Origin: Nitrospiria bacterium
GTDB taxonomy: Bacteria; Nitrospirota; UBA9217
Direction: 5' to 3'
Length of the DNA stretch: 64,000 bases
Assembly: GCA_919901555.1 (NCBI GenBank)
Contig: CAKKPG010000022.1
Coordinates: 1-64,000, forward strand
Part shown: in pieces, positions 1 through 9,254 of the stretch
How the letters are laid out: every line of letters begins with the position of its first letter
How positions within the stretch are numbered: position 1 is the stretch's first letter
Made by a program: the position numbers and the translations under genes
The notes under the pieces: model-generated
The model's input: the letters and a program-made list of their open reading frames with translations, nothing else
Database searches by the model: none
Told to the model about the DNA's origin: nothing

Positions 1-9
1 CTTACGCAT
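1..9 (-). CDS. 5' end of a minus-strand gene leaving the window
   Basis: Read on the minus strand, a strong ribosome binding site (GGAGGAG) sits four bases before an ATG at position 9, followed by CGT AAG. Only three codons (Met-Arg-Lys) are inside the window, so the product cannot be named. It lies about 30 bases downstream of the stop of the next gene and is probably co-transcribed with it. Confidence 0.5.
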
Positions 10-38
10 TTTCTCCTCCGTTATTGCCGCTCAATTTT

Positions 39-620
39 TCATCTATCAAAGCCAAGTGCTTTGCTTTCTTTATCAACTAATTTTTGAAGAAGCGGAACTT
101 TTTCTATATAAAATATATCCACTGAAGCCAAGGTTGATCTTCTTTCTGCAAAAGTTTTATGTTTTCCCAGTTTTATAGCGTTATATTTTTTTTTATCCCT
201 AAATTCTTGTCCAGTAAAACCAGGCATCTTAGCCTTTCTTTCTTCAAATGTCGCCCCTGTTGGCGGATATGAAAGATAACCTGGCTTAAACACGGTAAAT
301 CTTCCTACGCCCATTTTAGTAAAAGGCCACCAGTGAAAGCAAGACGCTCTCGGCACCTCAAATTCACCATTCTTGCCTGTCACTGTTTCCTGTGCATCAC
401 AGTATGGCTCTGAAGGTGCAGCAGGCCCTCCATAAGCCTCAAGCCTCCACATCCCGACCACTACTGCTCCTTCAATCGGTTGCCCTGTATCAGCATCAGT
501 TACTTTTCCCCTGTATGGCCCATCTGTATAAAAAATCCAGCCAGTCCCCCAAATATTAGAAACTAATATTATGAGAAAGAGCACTGCGCTAAAAATAATG
601 ATGATGGCTTTCTTTTTCAT
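39..620 (-). CDS. Exported/membrane-anchored protein with a carboxypeptidase-regulatory-like domain
   Basis: About 193 residues. The start is the ATG at 620, preceded by GGAG, rather than an upstream in-frame codon; it gives a Lys-rich N-terminus and a hydrophobic segment at about residues 5-24, a signal peptide or anchor. The following stretch GKVTDADTGQPIEGAVVVG (about residues 36-54) matches the carboxypeptidase regulatory-like beta-sandwich fold, with a later GKNGEFEVP strand. Such domains are usually extracytoplasmic binding or stabilising modules. The specific function is unknown. It is followed closely by another minus-strand gene at the window edge and preceded by a second exported protein. 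Confidence 0.6.
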   Translation of the reverse strand: MKKKAIIIIFSAVLFLIILVSNIWGTGWIFYTDGPYRGKVTDADTGQPIEGAVVVGMWRLEAYGGPAAPSEPYCDAQETVTGKNGEFEVPRASCFHWWPFTKMGVGRFTVFKPGYLSYPPTGATFEERKAKMPGFTGQEFRDKKKYNAIKLGKHKTFAERRSTLASVDIFYIEKVPLLQKLVDKESKALGFDR

Positions 621-661
621 ATTGATCTCCTTTATCTTATTTCTTGTCAAGGAGAAAATAT

Positions 662-1903
662 TTAAAAATCACGGATTTTCCAAATTCCATCTTCATCCTT
701 TATAAAGTAGATGAAATAACTTATATCTGTTCCTCTCTGAAAGCGTTTTATATAATACTCTGCAACATTTTCTCTAACCCCCATCATGGTTATTTCGCTC
801 ATTCCAGAAACTAAAGACGACAACTTCGGAGAAAGCAGTTCAAATATTTCTCGATATTCCATCTTCGAGTCTTTTGCAAAATAATTTAATGCATCAGTTA
901 TTTTCTCATGACTGAGTTTCCCCTTCATGCCATCCCACTTACCTTTAAGAATGACATCTATTTCTTCTTTGGAGAGAACATTAACAATGGTTGTCTCACT
1001 GTACGTATTGTTCTTTGTATCAGTAATGGTCACTTTGGGAAAGTAGAGGCCGGGATTTTGGTAGCTAACTGTAATTTTTGAGAGTGTTGATCCTGTCTGG
1101 TCCGGGGTGCCGTCTCCATTTGTGTCCCATGAATAGCTTGATACAGGATTGGGCGGATACGCCTCTGCTTCAAGGGTTACACTTAGGGGGGGAATTCCAC
1201 TGCTCGGATTGGCCGTGAGGCTTATCTTTTCTTCGAGCGTCTCTGTATTTACGATTATGGTGTCTGTGGTTTTATACCCGCAGGCGTCGGTAGCGGTGGC
1301 AGTTATGGTGTTCTGGCCCTGTTGGAGCGGTATGACGCCGGCAAAGTTCGCTCCCCGGGTTTGGGCCAATGCGGAAGCTTTGCCGCCGGGACCGGAGGAT
1401 TGAAGGACGACTCCGGTTTCGCCGAAGGCATTGTAAAGGTCGCCTTTGATTATTGTTTGAGATTTGTTAACGTTAGTTCCGCTTGCGGGAGAGGCTATCT
1501 TTACTTCGAGACAGTTCGAAACGCAATAAACGCTTATTTTGATAAAGCCGCCCGGTCCGCTCGCCAGTTTTATCTCCAAGGTGTTTTCCTGCTGAAGAGT
1601 TGCGGCTTTTTCAATTTTATCTATCTTTTGGGAGAAATCATTTTGTTTGACTATTTCTTGCCCGTTGAGCGTAATGAATGCCGAGCTTATCCTGTTTTTG
1701 TCCCCTTCGCCGTTCTCTACGACGAGTTTATAAGTAGCCCCTGTATTGCAGCTTTGAAATGAAGCGGTATAGGTATTAGGTGCGCCAGTTGTTCTTACGT
1801 ATTTATTGGGGCCGAAGACAGGCAGGGATTGGGTAAAACCAGGTGTTTGGAAGCAAAAAACGAAGAATACTGTGGCCATAAAACTGAGGATTCTTTTTGC
1901 CAT
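662..1903 (-). CDS. Secreted PKD-domain protein
   Basis: About 413 residues. An AGGAGG lies nine bases before the ATG at 1903; a GTG one codon upstream is also possible. Residues 1-25 form a signal peptide ending near GFTQS. The middle contains Ig-like strands (GTNVNKSQTIIKGDLYN and an ITATATDACG strand) and, at about 230-310, a PKD domain with the typical SYSWDTNGDGTPDQTG and GLYFPKVTITD strands. The C-terminal ~100 residues (FAKDSKMEYREIF onward) resemble a small alpha/beta domain with no clear assignment. PKD domains usually mediate surface protein-protein or protein-carbohydrate contacts. Function beyond being exported is unknown. Confidence 0.65.
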   Translation of the reverse strand: MAKRILSFMATVFFVFCFQTPGFTQSLPVFGPNKYVRTTGAPNTYTASFQSCNTGATYKLVVENGEGDKNRISSAFITLNGQEIVKQNDFSQKIDKIEKAATLQQENTLEIKLASGPGGFIKISVYCVSNCLEVKIASPASGTNVNKSQTIIKGDLYNAFGETGVVLQSSGPGGKASALAQTRGANFAGVIPLQQGQNTITATATDACGYKTTDTIIVNTETLEEKISLTANPSSGIPPLSVTLEAEAYPPNPVSSYSWDTNGDGTPDQTGSTLSKITVSYQNPGLYFPKVTITDTKNNTYSETTIVNVLSKEEIDVILKGKWDGMKGKLSHEKITDALNYFAKDSKMEYREIFELLSPKLSSLVSGMSEITMMGVRENVAEYYIKRFQRGTDISYFIYFIKDEDGIWKIRDF

Positions 1904-1967
1904 CACTCGATACCTCCTTCAGAGGCTATTAAGTTGTAACATTAGAAAATGGTTGGAATGCAATCTT

Positions 1968-2110
1968 GATGGTCTCGTAAAAAGTCACAAAACGTGTCTT
2001 TGCGAGCGAAGCGAAGCAATCTCGCCGTTCATAACCACTTGAAAAATCAAGATTGCCACGTCGCTTCGCTCCTCGCAATGACAGAACTGGGGACTTTTTA
2101 CGTGTACATC
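1968..2110. repeat. Imperfect inverted-repeat element (GCGAGCGAAGCGA type)
   Basis: The gap between the PKD gene and pilY1 is filled by a palindromic element. Outer arms GATGGTCTCGTAAAAAGTC (1968-1986) and GACTTTTTACGTGTACATC (2092-2110) are imperfect inverted copies. Inner arms around TTTGCGAGCGAAGCGAAGC (1998-2016) and GCTTCGCTCCTCGCAATGAC (2063-2082) pair likewise. It has the shape of a REP or MITE-like non-coding repeat. The short ORFs across it are not genes. Confidence 0.75.
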
Positions 2111-2180
2111 AATTATAGGATAGCAAATTTTAGCTGTCAAGGTGCGATAGGCGAGCAATTTGTATTTCCGTCCAATCACA

Positions 2181-2206
2181 AAAAGGGCAGCCGTTGAGGG
2201 CTGCCC
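2181..2206 (-). terminator. Rho-independent terminator of the pilin/pilY1 operon
   Basis: On the minus strand GGGCAGCC, a 5-6 base loop and GGCTGCCC form a stable stem followed by TTTTTGTG. It begins within ten bases of the pilY1 stop codon. This is a textbook intrinsic terminator for the minus-strand operon. Confidence 0.85.
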
Positions 2207-2213
2207 CTGACTC

Positions 2214-5200
2214 TTACTTTTTCAGCCAGTGCATGATCTTGTTTGACAGCGAATATGCTGTTTCATCTTCCGCCTCTACGATCACGCCGGTGGCTACCTG
2301 TATCTTCTTTTTGAACTTGTCTTTCTGGGCATCCCCTTCCTTTGGAGGCGGTATGATGATGGCCTCTCCGGTCGGCGGCGCGCCAGGTCCCAGCTTGATC
2401 CCCTTTGCCACCGTCACGGAGCCGGCAGTTACGCCGCCGGTTGTGTCGGGGTGCATGATTGCGACGTTCTCCGGGGCAACCCCTGTGGTATACGCCAGTG
2501 AATAGAGATAAGAGTCTCCACCGGCGGCGCACGGGTCGGCATTCGGCTTGTATGACAGAAAATCAACGAGCCCGCCGATTGCAAGCGGCCTCGAAATGAC
2601 CCGCTCCGCCGTAGGTGAGGTAGCAAGGTTTACGTACCAGCCGTTGGCAGGGGTCAGCACTGCTGCAGAGGTGCGGCTGATCGAGGTCACCATAGTCGTT
2701 ATTGCAAAATCAGGGGGGCTCGCTTTTGTATCATATATGCATGCCTGGGTCGTTCCCGTGACAGTGCCTGTTGTGGGTACATTCGTTCTGTTATCCAGGC
2801 CGGCCGTTGTCAGCGGATAAGCTATGCCGGAGACATGCTTTATGCCCAGGAATATCTGCTGTGATGAATCGGTTTCATCCACATCACTGTAATACTTGCC
2901 CGAGCCTTGATAGACCCAGACCTGTCGTTTCTCGTCCAGGACCGCGTCCGGGGAAGCGGTAAAGGGATAGTTGTCCGAAACCAGGTACGTAACTGCGGTC
3001 GCCTCGTTCGTCCAGGTTTGCGACAGATCCTGGTCCGGTATCGCTATGCTTACGAGTTTCCCTTTCCACGTCGTATCTTTATATGCGGTGCCGAAATAGA
3101 CTTTCTCCGATTTGTAATCTCTATTGGCATCCACAGCCAGGATGTCTCCGACGATTGCATTATGGTCGAGGAGTATCCTCTTCACACGCGTACCGGCCTT
3201 CAAATCAAGGATATATATATAACTTGGAGTAGTTCTGTTTATGTCCTGACCGCTCTTGGGCAGTTGTTTTGAGCCGGAGCCGATGACGGCATACCAGTAG
3301 CCGTTCAGGTTCTTGTCCCCTGTTCTCAGGACCGCCGGGTACGTTGTGGCATAACCCAGATCGGGATCGGTAAACTCCCACATCGGCACCGGGTTTTCAG
3401 GATCCGTAATATCCAGTGCATAGAAGGAAGAGAACCCTACGTTGGCGGGCGCGCCCGTGGGCGGGCCGGTGGGGCTTATACCGCCTGAACAGGCGGCGCC
3501 GAACCGCATGCCGCCGATAAGGACCGTTTTCCAACTGTCTGCCGTCTTCGTGCACAGCGAAGTGTCCGTTTCTGTGCACCCTGTCGGAGCCGCTATGCTT
3601 ACGTCAAGCAGGTTCACCGTAAGATCGTTATAGTAAATATGGCAGTAAGTGGGGTCAGCGAGGTACTTGAGATAAGGGAAGGCATTGAACGGGATGTAAG
3701 CCCATGCCTCTTCTCCGAGCTTGTCGGTGCCTGTGTCGCCGGAAAAGAAATTCTGGAAAAGCGCCTTTACATCGGCAGCAAGATCAGCTGCGGAAAAATC
3801 CTTTTCCTTCAGATATCCGACCCTGATTGCATGGAGCATGCCGTCGTTTGCCCCTATGAACCCCATGGAAGATATCGTGGAAGATCGTTTTCTATAGGCA
3901 TCACTCGATACAAAGCTTGTATACGTGCCGTCACCATAGGCCATGTGATAGGCATTTAATGCCGTAGCGGAGAAGACTTTGGGCGTGGAACTTATGATGT
4001 CCCCAAGTTTCCATACATTGCCGTTGGTATCGCCTCCGCTCACGGTCACGCGCCGGTCCCTGTACGTTGAACTCGCCGTACTGTTGCAGGGAGCATCCTC
4101 GCTCAAAACCCCTGTCTCCAGGCATTCCCCTCTGATATACCGTATGATATTGTCCGCCGTATAGGTCGCATCCGCGTTGAGCGCGGGCTTAAGGGTGGCA
4201 GCGTCCATGGTGGTAGCAAAAACCGGCTGCTTAGGCAGGGTCGTGCCGTCCAAGGTGGTCGTTGTAGTCCCCACGATGGACTTCTTGGATGTAAATATGG
4301 AACGCATTGAAGGCCGTTTCAATGCAAGCTTTTTCCCGCCTTCCCAAAGGTATGTAATTTCCGAAAACTTCTTCGTACTCTCCGGGTCGCACGAGGCCAA
4401 TGTCCCCGGCGAACCATCGCTGTTCCCGTCGGCGTCCGTACTAAAACTGGCAGCCATTGTCTCGCTGTTCAGTGTGTCAAAGTAAAGCTTTATCGCCTTG
4501 TCCTGAACTAATTGGAGTTTGGAATCGTTATTCGTGTCTTCCCGCAGATTATCCTGCAGGTCCAGCCAGATATTCTGGGTGCTGCCCGTCCAGGTAACCT
4601 CCCTGGTCCCTTCCTGTCTCACCGGCAGAAAGTATGCCTGGAGCATTGACCCTACGCCCCGTGAAGAGGTTGTAAGCACTGAAACTGCCGTACCTGATGC
4701 CGCTCGCCTCAAAATACTCGTGATCGCTTCGGTAATGTTTTTTTGAAGTGCATACCCGTCGTCCCCTTCAAAATAGGTAATGGGCAAGTCGCTCGAATTG
4801 AGAGTACCGTCGTTGTTCGTTTCCCGGTAGCATTCCCTCGGGTTTGAGCAGTCAGGCAGATTATTCCCATTCAGGTCCTCAAATCCGCCGTTGATGGCGG
4901 CGTCTTTCAATAATTGTGAGCCGCTGCCGAACATAAACACGCTGTAAGTAACAATATTCTGATTCCCGGGAATGCACGGTTGCGTCCATGCGGATTGAGT
5001 AGTACCGGAACACGTGCCCGGCCGGACGTCCGCTGTCCGCGCCCAGAGAGCGACGTCGGCGAGATAATTCGAACCGTAATTGGGGTAAGAACCGGGGCTG
5101 TTATTTAATCCGTCATAATTGGTGAGAGTTTTGCTTGCCGGCACGCCGGTCGCCGTGGCTGGTATGTTCAAGTCCTGGGTCGACTCTCCGTCCGTGAGCA

Positions 5201-6743
5201 AAAGAATAAAGGACTTGACACACGGCACAAGCTGATCGGACGGGGGGCTTGAAGCATAGTCGAAGTAATAAGGGTCTTTGTAATCATAGCTGCCGGTGCT
5301 CACATTATAGCCTACGGTAAAATCCTGTGTTCTATAAAATGGCGGATCCTGCCTGAAATACCTGACCATCTCGAACAGGGTCTCCGCCAGCGGTGTCCAG
5401 GTATCGGGAGTCAGGGTCTGGATCGTCACGATCATGTTTGTCGGCTGACTGAAGTTAACGTAATTCGCAATGTATGCCCCGTCGTTGCTGGCAGTGGTGC
5501 CATTATAGAAGGCCAGGCCGAAACGGGCTTCGTCGCCCAAGTTGTAGAGAATGCCGTTCTTCATGGCCCAGTCGTCATACAGGGAGTTGATCTTGATTGT
5601 GTACGGCCCTCCTGAGGGCGCTGAAAGAGCGACGGAGAGCTCGCTCCAGGTGACCTTGGGATAGAGCGTGGCAGTGGGGTTCGTTACGTTGTACACGCCG
5701 AAGGCGCTCAGGTAATTGGCGCTCAGCGTATCGGTCAAATCAGCCACTGTCCAGGCCACGTTTGTGCGTGGATTTACGGTCCAGGTAAACTGATAGGTCT
5801 CCCAATTTGTGGACAGATTGGTATAGTTGGAATGCTGATATTCTGTCCCGCCGACAAGAATTGTTGCTTTAATGCGGCTAGTGGCGTTATCGGTCTTTTT
5901 CGCGCGGAAACGGACGGTGACGGACTCAATCGTCGCACCTGCTAGAATGTCTGCAGGAGGGTCGCCTTTCGTGAACGCCGTATAATTGAAAAGCTGAGAA
6001 GCTGTAGTAGTTGTATTATATATATAGTCTAAATCATCGTTGATCGTCTTGTCGTCCACGGTCCTGTATTGAGTGGTTTGGCCATAGTACGACCACGTCT
6101 CGTTATAGTTCGATTTCGGAACTTTTGTAGGATCTGTAGTTGTAGTTAAATTCGGGACAACGTACAGTCGAGCTCCCCGCATCTCATAATTGTAAGTGCC
6201 TGCGGGAAAACCGCCCATCCTCCCGCCGGCGTCTGTCTTGGCAAAATCCCAGGTCGGCGTGGTAGAGCTCTCACCCAGAAGCGCCACCGTATCGCCGGGA
6301 TTGGGAGAGGTGGGAAGCGATTTGCCGCCCATCAGGAGCTTTTTTGCCACGTCGATCCTGCGCATGGTGGCCCAGTTCAGGAAGTCGCCTGTCGCGATCG
6401 GATTTGCCGTCGTGCCTGTGGTCAGCGTCGTCTCCTCCCACAGCACGCCGGTATAACGGTAGTTTTTGGAAGGTTCGAAATATCCGTAGTATCCCGGCTT
6501 AGTCGGATCCCCGGCAACATAGCGCGTAGGGTCGTATGCGGTAGAGTATGCCCAGTCGTTCATGCTCCCCGAGTTGTCGAGCACGATCAAGACGTTCGGC
6601 GGAACGGTGTTGCTCGTGAAGGGCGGAGTCGAACAATATTCCATAGGCACGGCGCTGAAAGCCGAAGACGGCGCCCATATGGCCGGCATAACCAGGATGC
6701 CGAGGATAACAATCGATTTAAGAATGTCTTTTCGGCGCTTCAT
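2214..6743 (-). CDS. pilY1: PilY1-like type IV pilus tip/assembly protein
   Basis: 1509 residues. A signal peptide (about 1-31) is followed by a von Willebrand A domain with an intact MIDAS, DNSGS at residues 56-60, and a distal LLTDGES strand near 514. Between these lies an apparently inserted beta-rich module (about 266-371). The C-terminal half (about 900-1400) is the PilY1 beta-propeller, recognisable from GFIGANDGMLHA, a calcium-type loop DANRDYKSEKVYFG near 1205, and several other D-x-N/D-x-D loops. PilY1 proteins sit at the pilus tip or secretin and promote pilus extension, adhesion and surface sensing. This is the last gene of the minor-pilin operon, 57 bases after a small exported protein, and is followed by a terminator. 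Start: ATG with GAGGTG upstream. Confidence 0.92.
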   Translation of the reverse strand: MKRRKDILKSIVILGILVMPAIWAPSSAFSAVPMEYCSTPPFTSNTVPPNVLIVLDNSGSMNDWAYSTAYDPTRYVAGDPTKPGYYGYFEPSKNYRYTGVLWEETTLTTGTTANPIATGDFLNWATMRRIDVAKKLLMGGKSLPTSPNPGDTVALLGESSTTPTWDFAKTDAGGRMGGFPAGTYNYEMRGARLYVVPNLTTTTDPTKVPKSNYNETWSYYGQTTQYRTVDDKTINDDLDYIYNTTTTASQLFNYTAFTKGDPPADILAGATIESVTVRFRAKKTDNATSRIKATILVGGTEYQHSNYTNLSTNWETYQFTWTVNPRTNVAWTVADLTDTLSANYLSAFGVYNVTNPTATLYPKVTWSELSVALSAPSGGPYTIKINSLYDDWAMKNGILYNLGDEARFGLAFYNGTTASNDGAYIANYVNFSQPTNMIVTIQTLTPDTWTPLAETLFEMVRYFRQDPPFYRTQDFTVGYNVSTGSYDYKDPYYFDYASSPPSDQLVPCVKSFILLLTDGESTQDLNIPATATGVPASKTLTNYDGLNNSPGSYPNYGSNYLADVALWARTADVRPGTCSGTTQSAWTQPCIPGNQNIVTYSVFMFGSGSQLLKDAAINGGFEDLNGNNLPDCSNPRECYRETNNDGTLNSSDLPITYFEGDDGYALQKNITEAITSILRRAASGTAVSVLTTSSRGVGSMLQAYFLPVRQEGTREVTWTGSTQNIWLDLQDNLREDTNNDSKLQLVQDKAIKLYFDTLNSETMAASFSTDADGNSDGSPGTLASCDPESTKKFSEITYLWEGGKKLALKRPSMRSIFTSKKSIVGTTTTTLDGTTLPKQPVFATTMDAATLKPALNADATYTADNIIRYIRGECLETGVLSEDAPCNSTASSTYRDRRVTVSGGDTNGNVWKLGDIISSTPKVFSATALNAYHMAYGDGTYTSFVSSDAYRKRSSTISSMGFIGANDGMLHAIRVGYLKEKDFSAADLAADVKALFQNFFSGDTGTDKLGEEAWAYIPFNAFPYLKYLADPTYCHIYYNDLTVNLLDVSIAAPTGCTETDTSLCTKTADSWKTVLIGGMRFGAACSGGISPTGPPTGAPANVGFSSFYALDITDPENPVPMWEFTDPDLGYATTYPAVLRTGDKNLNGYWYAVIGSGSKQLPKSGQDINRTTPSYIYILDLKAGTRVKRILLDHNAIVGDILAVDANRDYKSEKVYFGTAYKDTTWKGKLVSIAIPDQDLSQTWTNEATAVTYLVSDNYPFTASPDAVLDEKRQVWVYQGSGKYYSDVDETDSSQQIFLGIKHVSGIAYPLTTAGLDNRTNVPTTGTVTGTTQACIYDTKASPPDFAITTMVTSISRTSAAVLTPANGWYVNLATSPTAERVISRPLAIGGLVDFLSYKPNADPCAAGGDSYLYSLAYTTGVAPENVAIMHPDTTGGVTAGSVTVAKGIKLGPGAPPTGEAIIIPPPKEGDAQKDKFKKKIQVATGVIVEAEDETAYSLSNKIMHWLKK

Positions 6744-6800
6744 GTTAATTCACCTCTCTTCATCGTCACTGCTCGCCTCAACTTCGTCACCCTTGCCGCT

Positions 6801-7094
6801 CTACTGCGGGATTTCCTTAATCAATCTGATCACCGGGCCGTCTTGCGCTTGCTCAAATTCAAAGTAAACCCTGGCGGGGAGGCTGAACTTGCTTAGAGAG
6901 ACAGAGAACTTTCTCCAGTCTAATATCTGGGCCGAGAAGGAAACCGTATACCTTTTTCCGCCAATAATGACGGCTCCGTCTGATTCGATGGAGGTCAGCA
7001 TTCCGCCGCCTTTCACCGGTTTCTCCTCTGCGACGGCATTTCCTGCAACACTGAGAAACACCAGCACCGCCAGCAATATTCCAGACAGTTTCAT
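6801..7094 (-). CDS. Small exported protein of the minor-pilin operon
   Basis: 97 residues, preceded by GGAGGAT and an ATG. Residues 1-22 are a clear signal peptide ending NAVA. The mature ~75 residues contain short beta strands (GAVIIGGKRYTVS, PARVYFEFEQ) and no cysteines. I do not recognise a family. It lies between pilX and pilY1 in the same direction with short gaps, so it is probably periplasmic and connected with pilus assembly or PilY1 export. The mature part could be a single OB- or SH3-like barrel; this is a guess from strand spacing. Confidence 0.7.
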   Translation of the reverse strand: MKLSGILLAVLVFLSVAGNAVAEEKPVKGGGMLTSIESDGAVIIGGKRYTVSFSAQILDWRKFSVSLSKFSLPARVYFEFEQAQDGPVIRLIKEIPQ

Positions 7095-7123
7095 GTCATA
7101 TCCTCCGCATATATTCCTGACTC

Positions 7124-7657
7124 TTAGCCTGTAAACCTGTACAGGACCGAATTTTCCGCTGAGGTATTCTTTTTCGTATCTCTTACGATTGTCGTAATCT
7201 TGTAGTAAAGACCGACGCCAGACATGCCGCCGACGAACCTGGGCGGGAATTCTATCCTGCTCCCTGCCTGGCCCGCACTGTATAAGTATACAATCGTGAC
7301 CGTTGCCTTATAGTATTCATTCATGGTGCCGGGGAGCGTGATGGTTTTTGTACAGGGGCTGTTCAGATTTTGAACAGCATAGGAAAGGTCGTAAGATGGC
7401 CCCCCTTCGCAAGCGCCGGTTGGAATTATGGAAGGTAGATCTTCTATTCTCCAAGTCAGAGATATAGTATCCTTCGCCAGTTCCACAGCGCCGTCCGCCG
7501 CCTCCGATGCAGTGGCATATCTTTTTCCCGCGCCTGAAATACTCGTTGAACTGGTAATAACGTAAAGCGAACTCATAATCAGCAGGAACACCACCGCGGT
7601 AATGATAAGCGCCGTGACGAGCGCGACGCCTCCGTCAGCTTTAAGCTTCGAGTTCAT
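7124..7657 (-). CDS. pilX: PilX-like minor pilin / pilus assembly protein
   Basis: About 177 residues from the ATG at 7657, which has AGGAG nine bases upstream; the longer frame would run into pilW. The N-terminus (KADGGVALVTALIITAVVF) is the hydrophobic PilX helix, rich in Ala/Val and lacking the Glu5 of typical pilins. The helix continues into SSTSISGAGKRYATASEAADGA, and the rest is a predicted globular beta domain. PilX proteins are minor pilins that help initiate pilus assembly with PilV, PilW and PilY1. It sits directly between pilW and the small exported protein. Confidence 0.82.
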   Translation of the reverse strand: MNSKLKADGGVALVTALIITAVVFLLIMSSLYVITSSTSISGAGKRYATASEAADGAVELAKDTISLTWRIEDLPSIIPTGACEGGPSYDLSYAVQNLNSPCTKTITLPGTMNEYYKATVTIVYLYSAGQAGSRIEFPPRFVGGMSGVGLYYKITTIVRDTKKNTSAENSVLYRFTG

Positions 7658-7686
7658 GGTCCGTTCTCCTGTTTCCCTGTCTGATC

Positions 7687-8805
7687 TCATCTCGTATTCC
7701 TCGGCGTCACGGCAAAGGTGACGACTTTCCACCGGTACTTCCGCTGTTCCGGCGTAAGCTGAACGTCTCTTCCCGTTGCTCCGTTTTTCAAATAGAGGTC
7801 CCCCACCCTGATCTTGTCAGGCGTGCTCGCATATGCCGGATCGGGATTGGAGTAGGTGTAGCCCTGGTCCCGGTTCCCCGCTTGAACAAGGGCGTATGCC
7901 CGCACCTGTTTCAACCGCTTGTTGAGGTCCTTTGAAGCATACCCCTGCGCCGTAACCCCCCCATTGTCCCATGAATCTATCGTCCCGTCTTCGTCCGTAT
8001 CGAGACCCAGGGCGACCTGAAAGTCAAGGACGCAGTTCAGCATGGGTTCTCCGCCGGCCGGAGAAGCGCTCGTCTTGCTTTCTGCCCGTAAAAGATTTCT
8101 CGTTCCTGGTGCGCAGAGCGCTGGAGGGGGGGATGAAACAGCATCCGGCGAATAATATCTGACGGCATAGTAAGGCTGGGCAATGTCCGCTGTGGCGCCG
8201 TTATGACTGATCCCGTATACCGTCATCCCTACGAATGATTGTGTAAACGCTGCACCGTCCGAACCGTCGGTCGCGAGGAGGACAATTTTCGGGGTCGTGG
8301 TCCTGTATTTGAACCGCCATTCCGCTCCGTCTCCGACCAGGGCTTTTGTGTTGGGGTCCATAATGATAATTCTGTCATTTGGAAAGACATCCTCACGGGC
8401 ATCATTAAATGTTAAGAATGACGGCACGTTGCCGGCAACTGACTGCGCAGGCGCCCAGCCCTGTGCCGCCCGGGAAGCCAGACCGAGGGCTGTTCCCATC
8501 AGCGTTAACGTATCAGGATTGTCATCAGTTGCGCCTGCCGCCCGCGGAGTGAAATTCGGCGTGCCATCATCGTCAAAATCATAGTCATCCATGAGGCCGT
8601 AGCCCGCCATACCGATGTCCCGCTCAATTATATTTTTCGATATTCCGAGCTCCATCTCCGATTCCGCAAGGCGGTATTCCTTTACTCCTTCCCGCAACTG
8701 TACGCTGGTGGCGGCATAGAGCCCTGCCATGACCACTGAAAAGATGGCCATTACGATCAAAAGCTCTACTAATGAAAACCCATATTTGTTTTTCATGTGC
8801 TTCAT
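7687..8805 (-). CDS. pilW: PilW-like minor pilin (prepilin N-methylation site)
   Basis: 372 residues. The type IV prepilin motif GFSLVELLIVMAIFSVVMAG begins at residue 9, with cleavage expected after the Gly and Glu at mature position 5. The large C-terminal domain is typical of PilW minor pilins. AAGGTG precedes the ATG, which overlaps the pilV stop, implying translational coupling. It would act in the inner-membrane priming complex that starts pilus polymerisation. Confidence 0.87.
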   Translation of the reverse strand: MKHMKNKYGFSLVELLIVMAIFSVVMAGLYAATSVQLREGVKEYRLAESEMELGISKNIIERDIGMAGYGLMDDYDFDDDGTPNFTPRAAGATDDNPDTLTLMGTALGLASRAAQGWAPAQSVAGNVPSFLTFNDAREDVFPNDRIIIMDPNTKALVGDGAEWRFKYRTTTPKIVLLATDGSDGAAFTQSFVGMTVYGISHNGATADIAQPYYAVRYYSPDAVSSPPPALCAPGTRNLLRAESKTSASPAGGEPMLNCVLDFQVALGLDTDEDGTIDSWDNGGVTAQGYASKDLNKRLKQVRAYALVQAGNRDQGYTYSNPDPAYASTPDKIRVGDLYLKNGATGRDVQLTPEQRKYRWKVVTFAVTPRNTR

Positions 8806-9254
8806 ATCACCTTATGCTTGTAAATTACGGCCGTATTTGTATACGGCTTGTTTCTGGACGTATAACTCACGGTAATCGTGATCTCTTTTACGTTTGTCGT
8901 TCGCGAGACAACCGCCCATTGGATCGTGTACGTCTGCCGGCTGCCCCGAACGGTCTGCGCCGTGAGCGGAAAACCCTTTTCGTTCTGTGTCGTATTCCCC
9001 GCGATCCTTGAGTGGGATCCGTCGGTCAGTTCCGGGTCTATCGTCGGATGTATCGAAAGGGCCAGCAACGCCTCCGCGGTCTGATTCGTGACTCTTATCG
9101 CGGTATTCCGCAAGTCGTTCTCCAGGTTGGTTCTCACGGAGGTCACGATCGCCGTCAGCAGCGCAAGCATGGAGATCATGATGAATACGACGGCAATCAT
9201 GAGCTCAATGAGAGAAAAGCCTTTACTGGCGCGTACATGTGTTCGTACTGCCAT
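8802..9254 (-). CDS. pilV: PilV-like minor pilin
   Basis: About 150 residues from the ATG at 9254, chosen because GGGAGG lies eight bases upstream. The prepilin signal KGFSLIELMIAVVFIMIS is at the N-terminus, with the normal Gly/Phe cleavage junction and Glu5. The start overlaps the end of the upstream fimT by about 30 bases and the stop overlaps the pilW start, so the genes are tightly coupled. Its role is a minor pilin in the pilus initiation complex. Confidence 0.85.
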   Translation of the reverse strand: MAVRTHVRASKGFSLIELMIAVVFIMISMLALLTAIVTSVRTNLENDLRNTAIRVTNQTAEALLALSIHPTIDPELTDGSHSRIAGNTTQNEKGFPLTAQTVRGSRQTYTIQWAVVSRTTNVKEITITVSYTSRNKPYTNTAVIYKHKVI

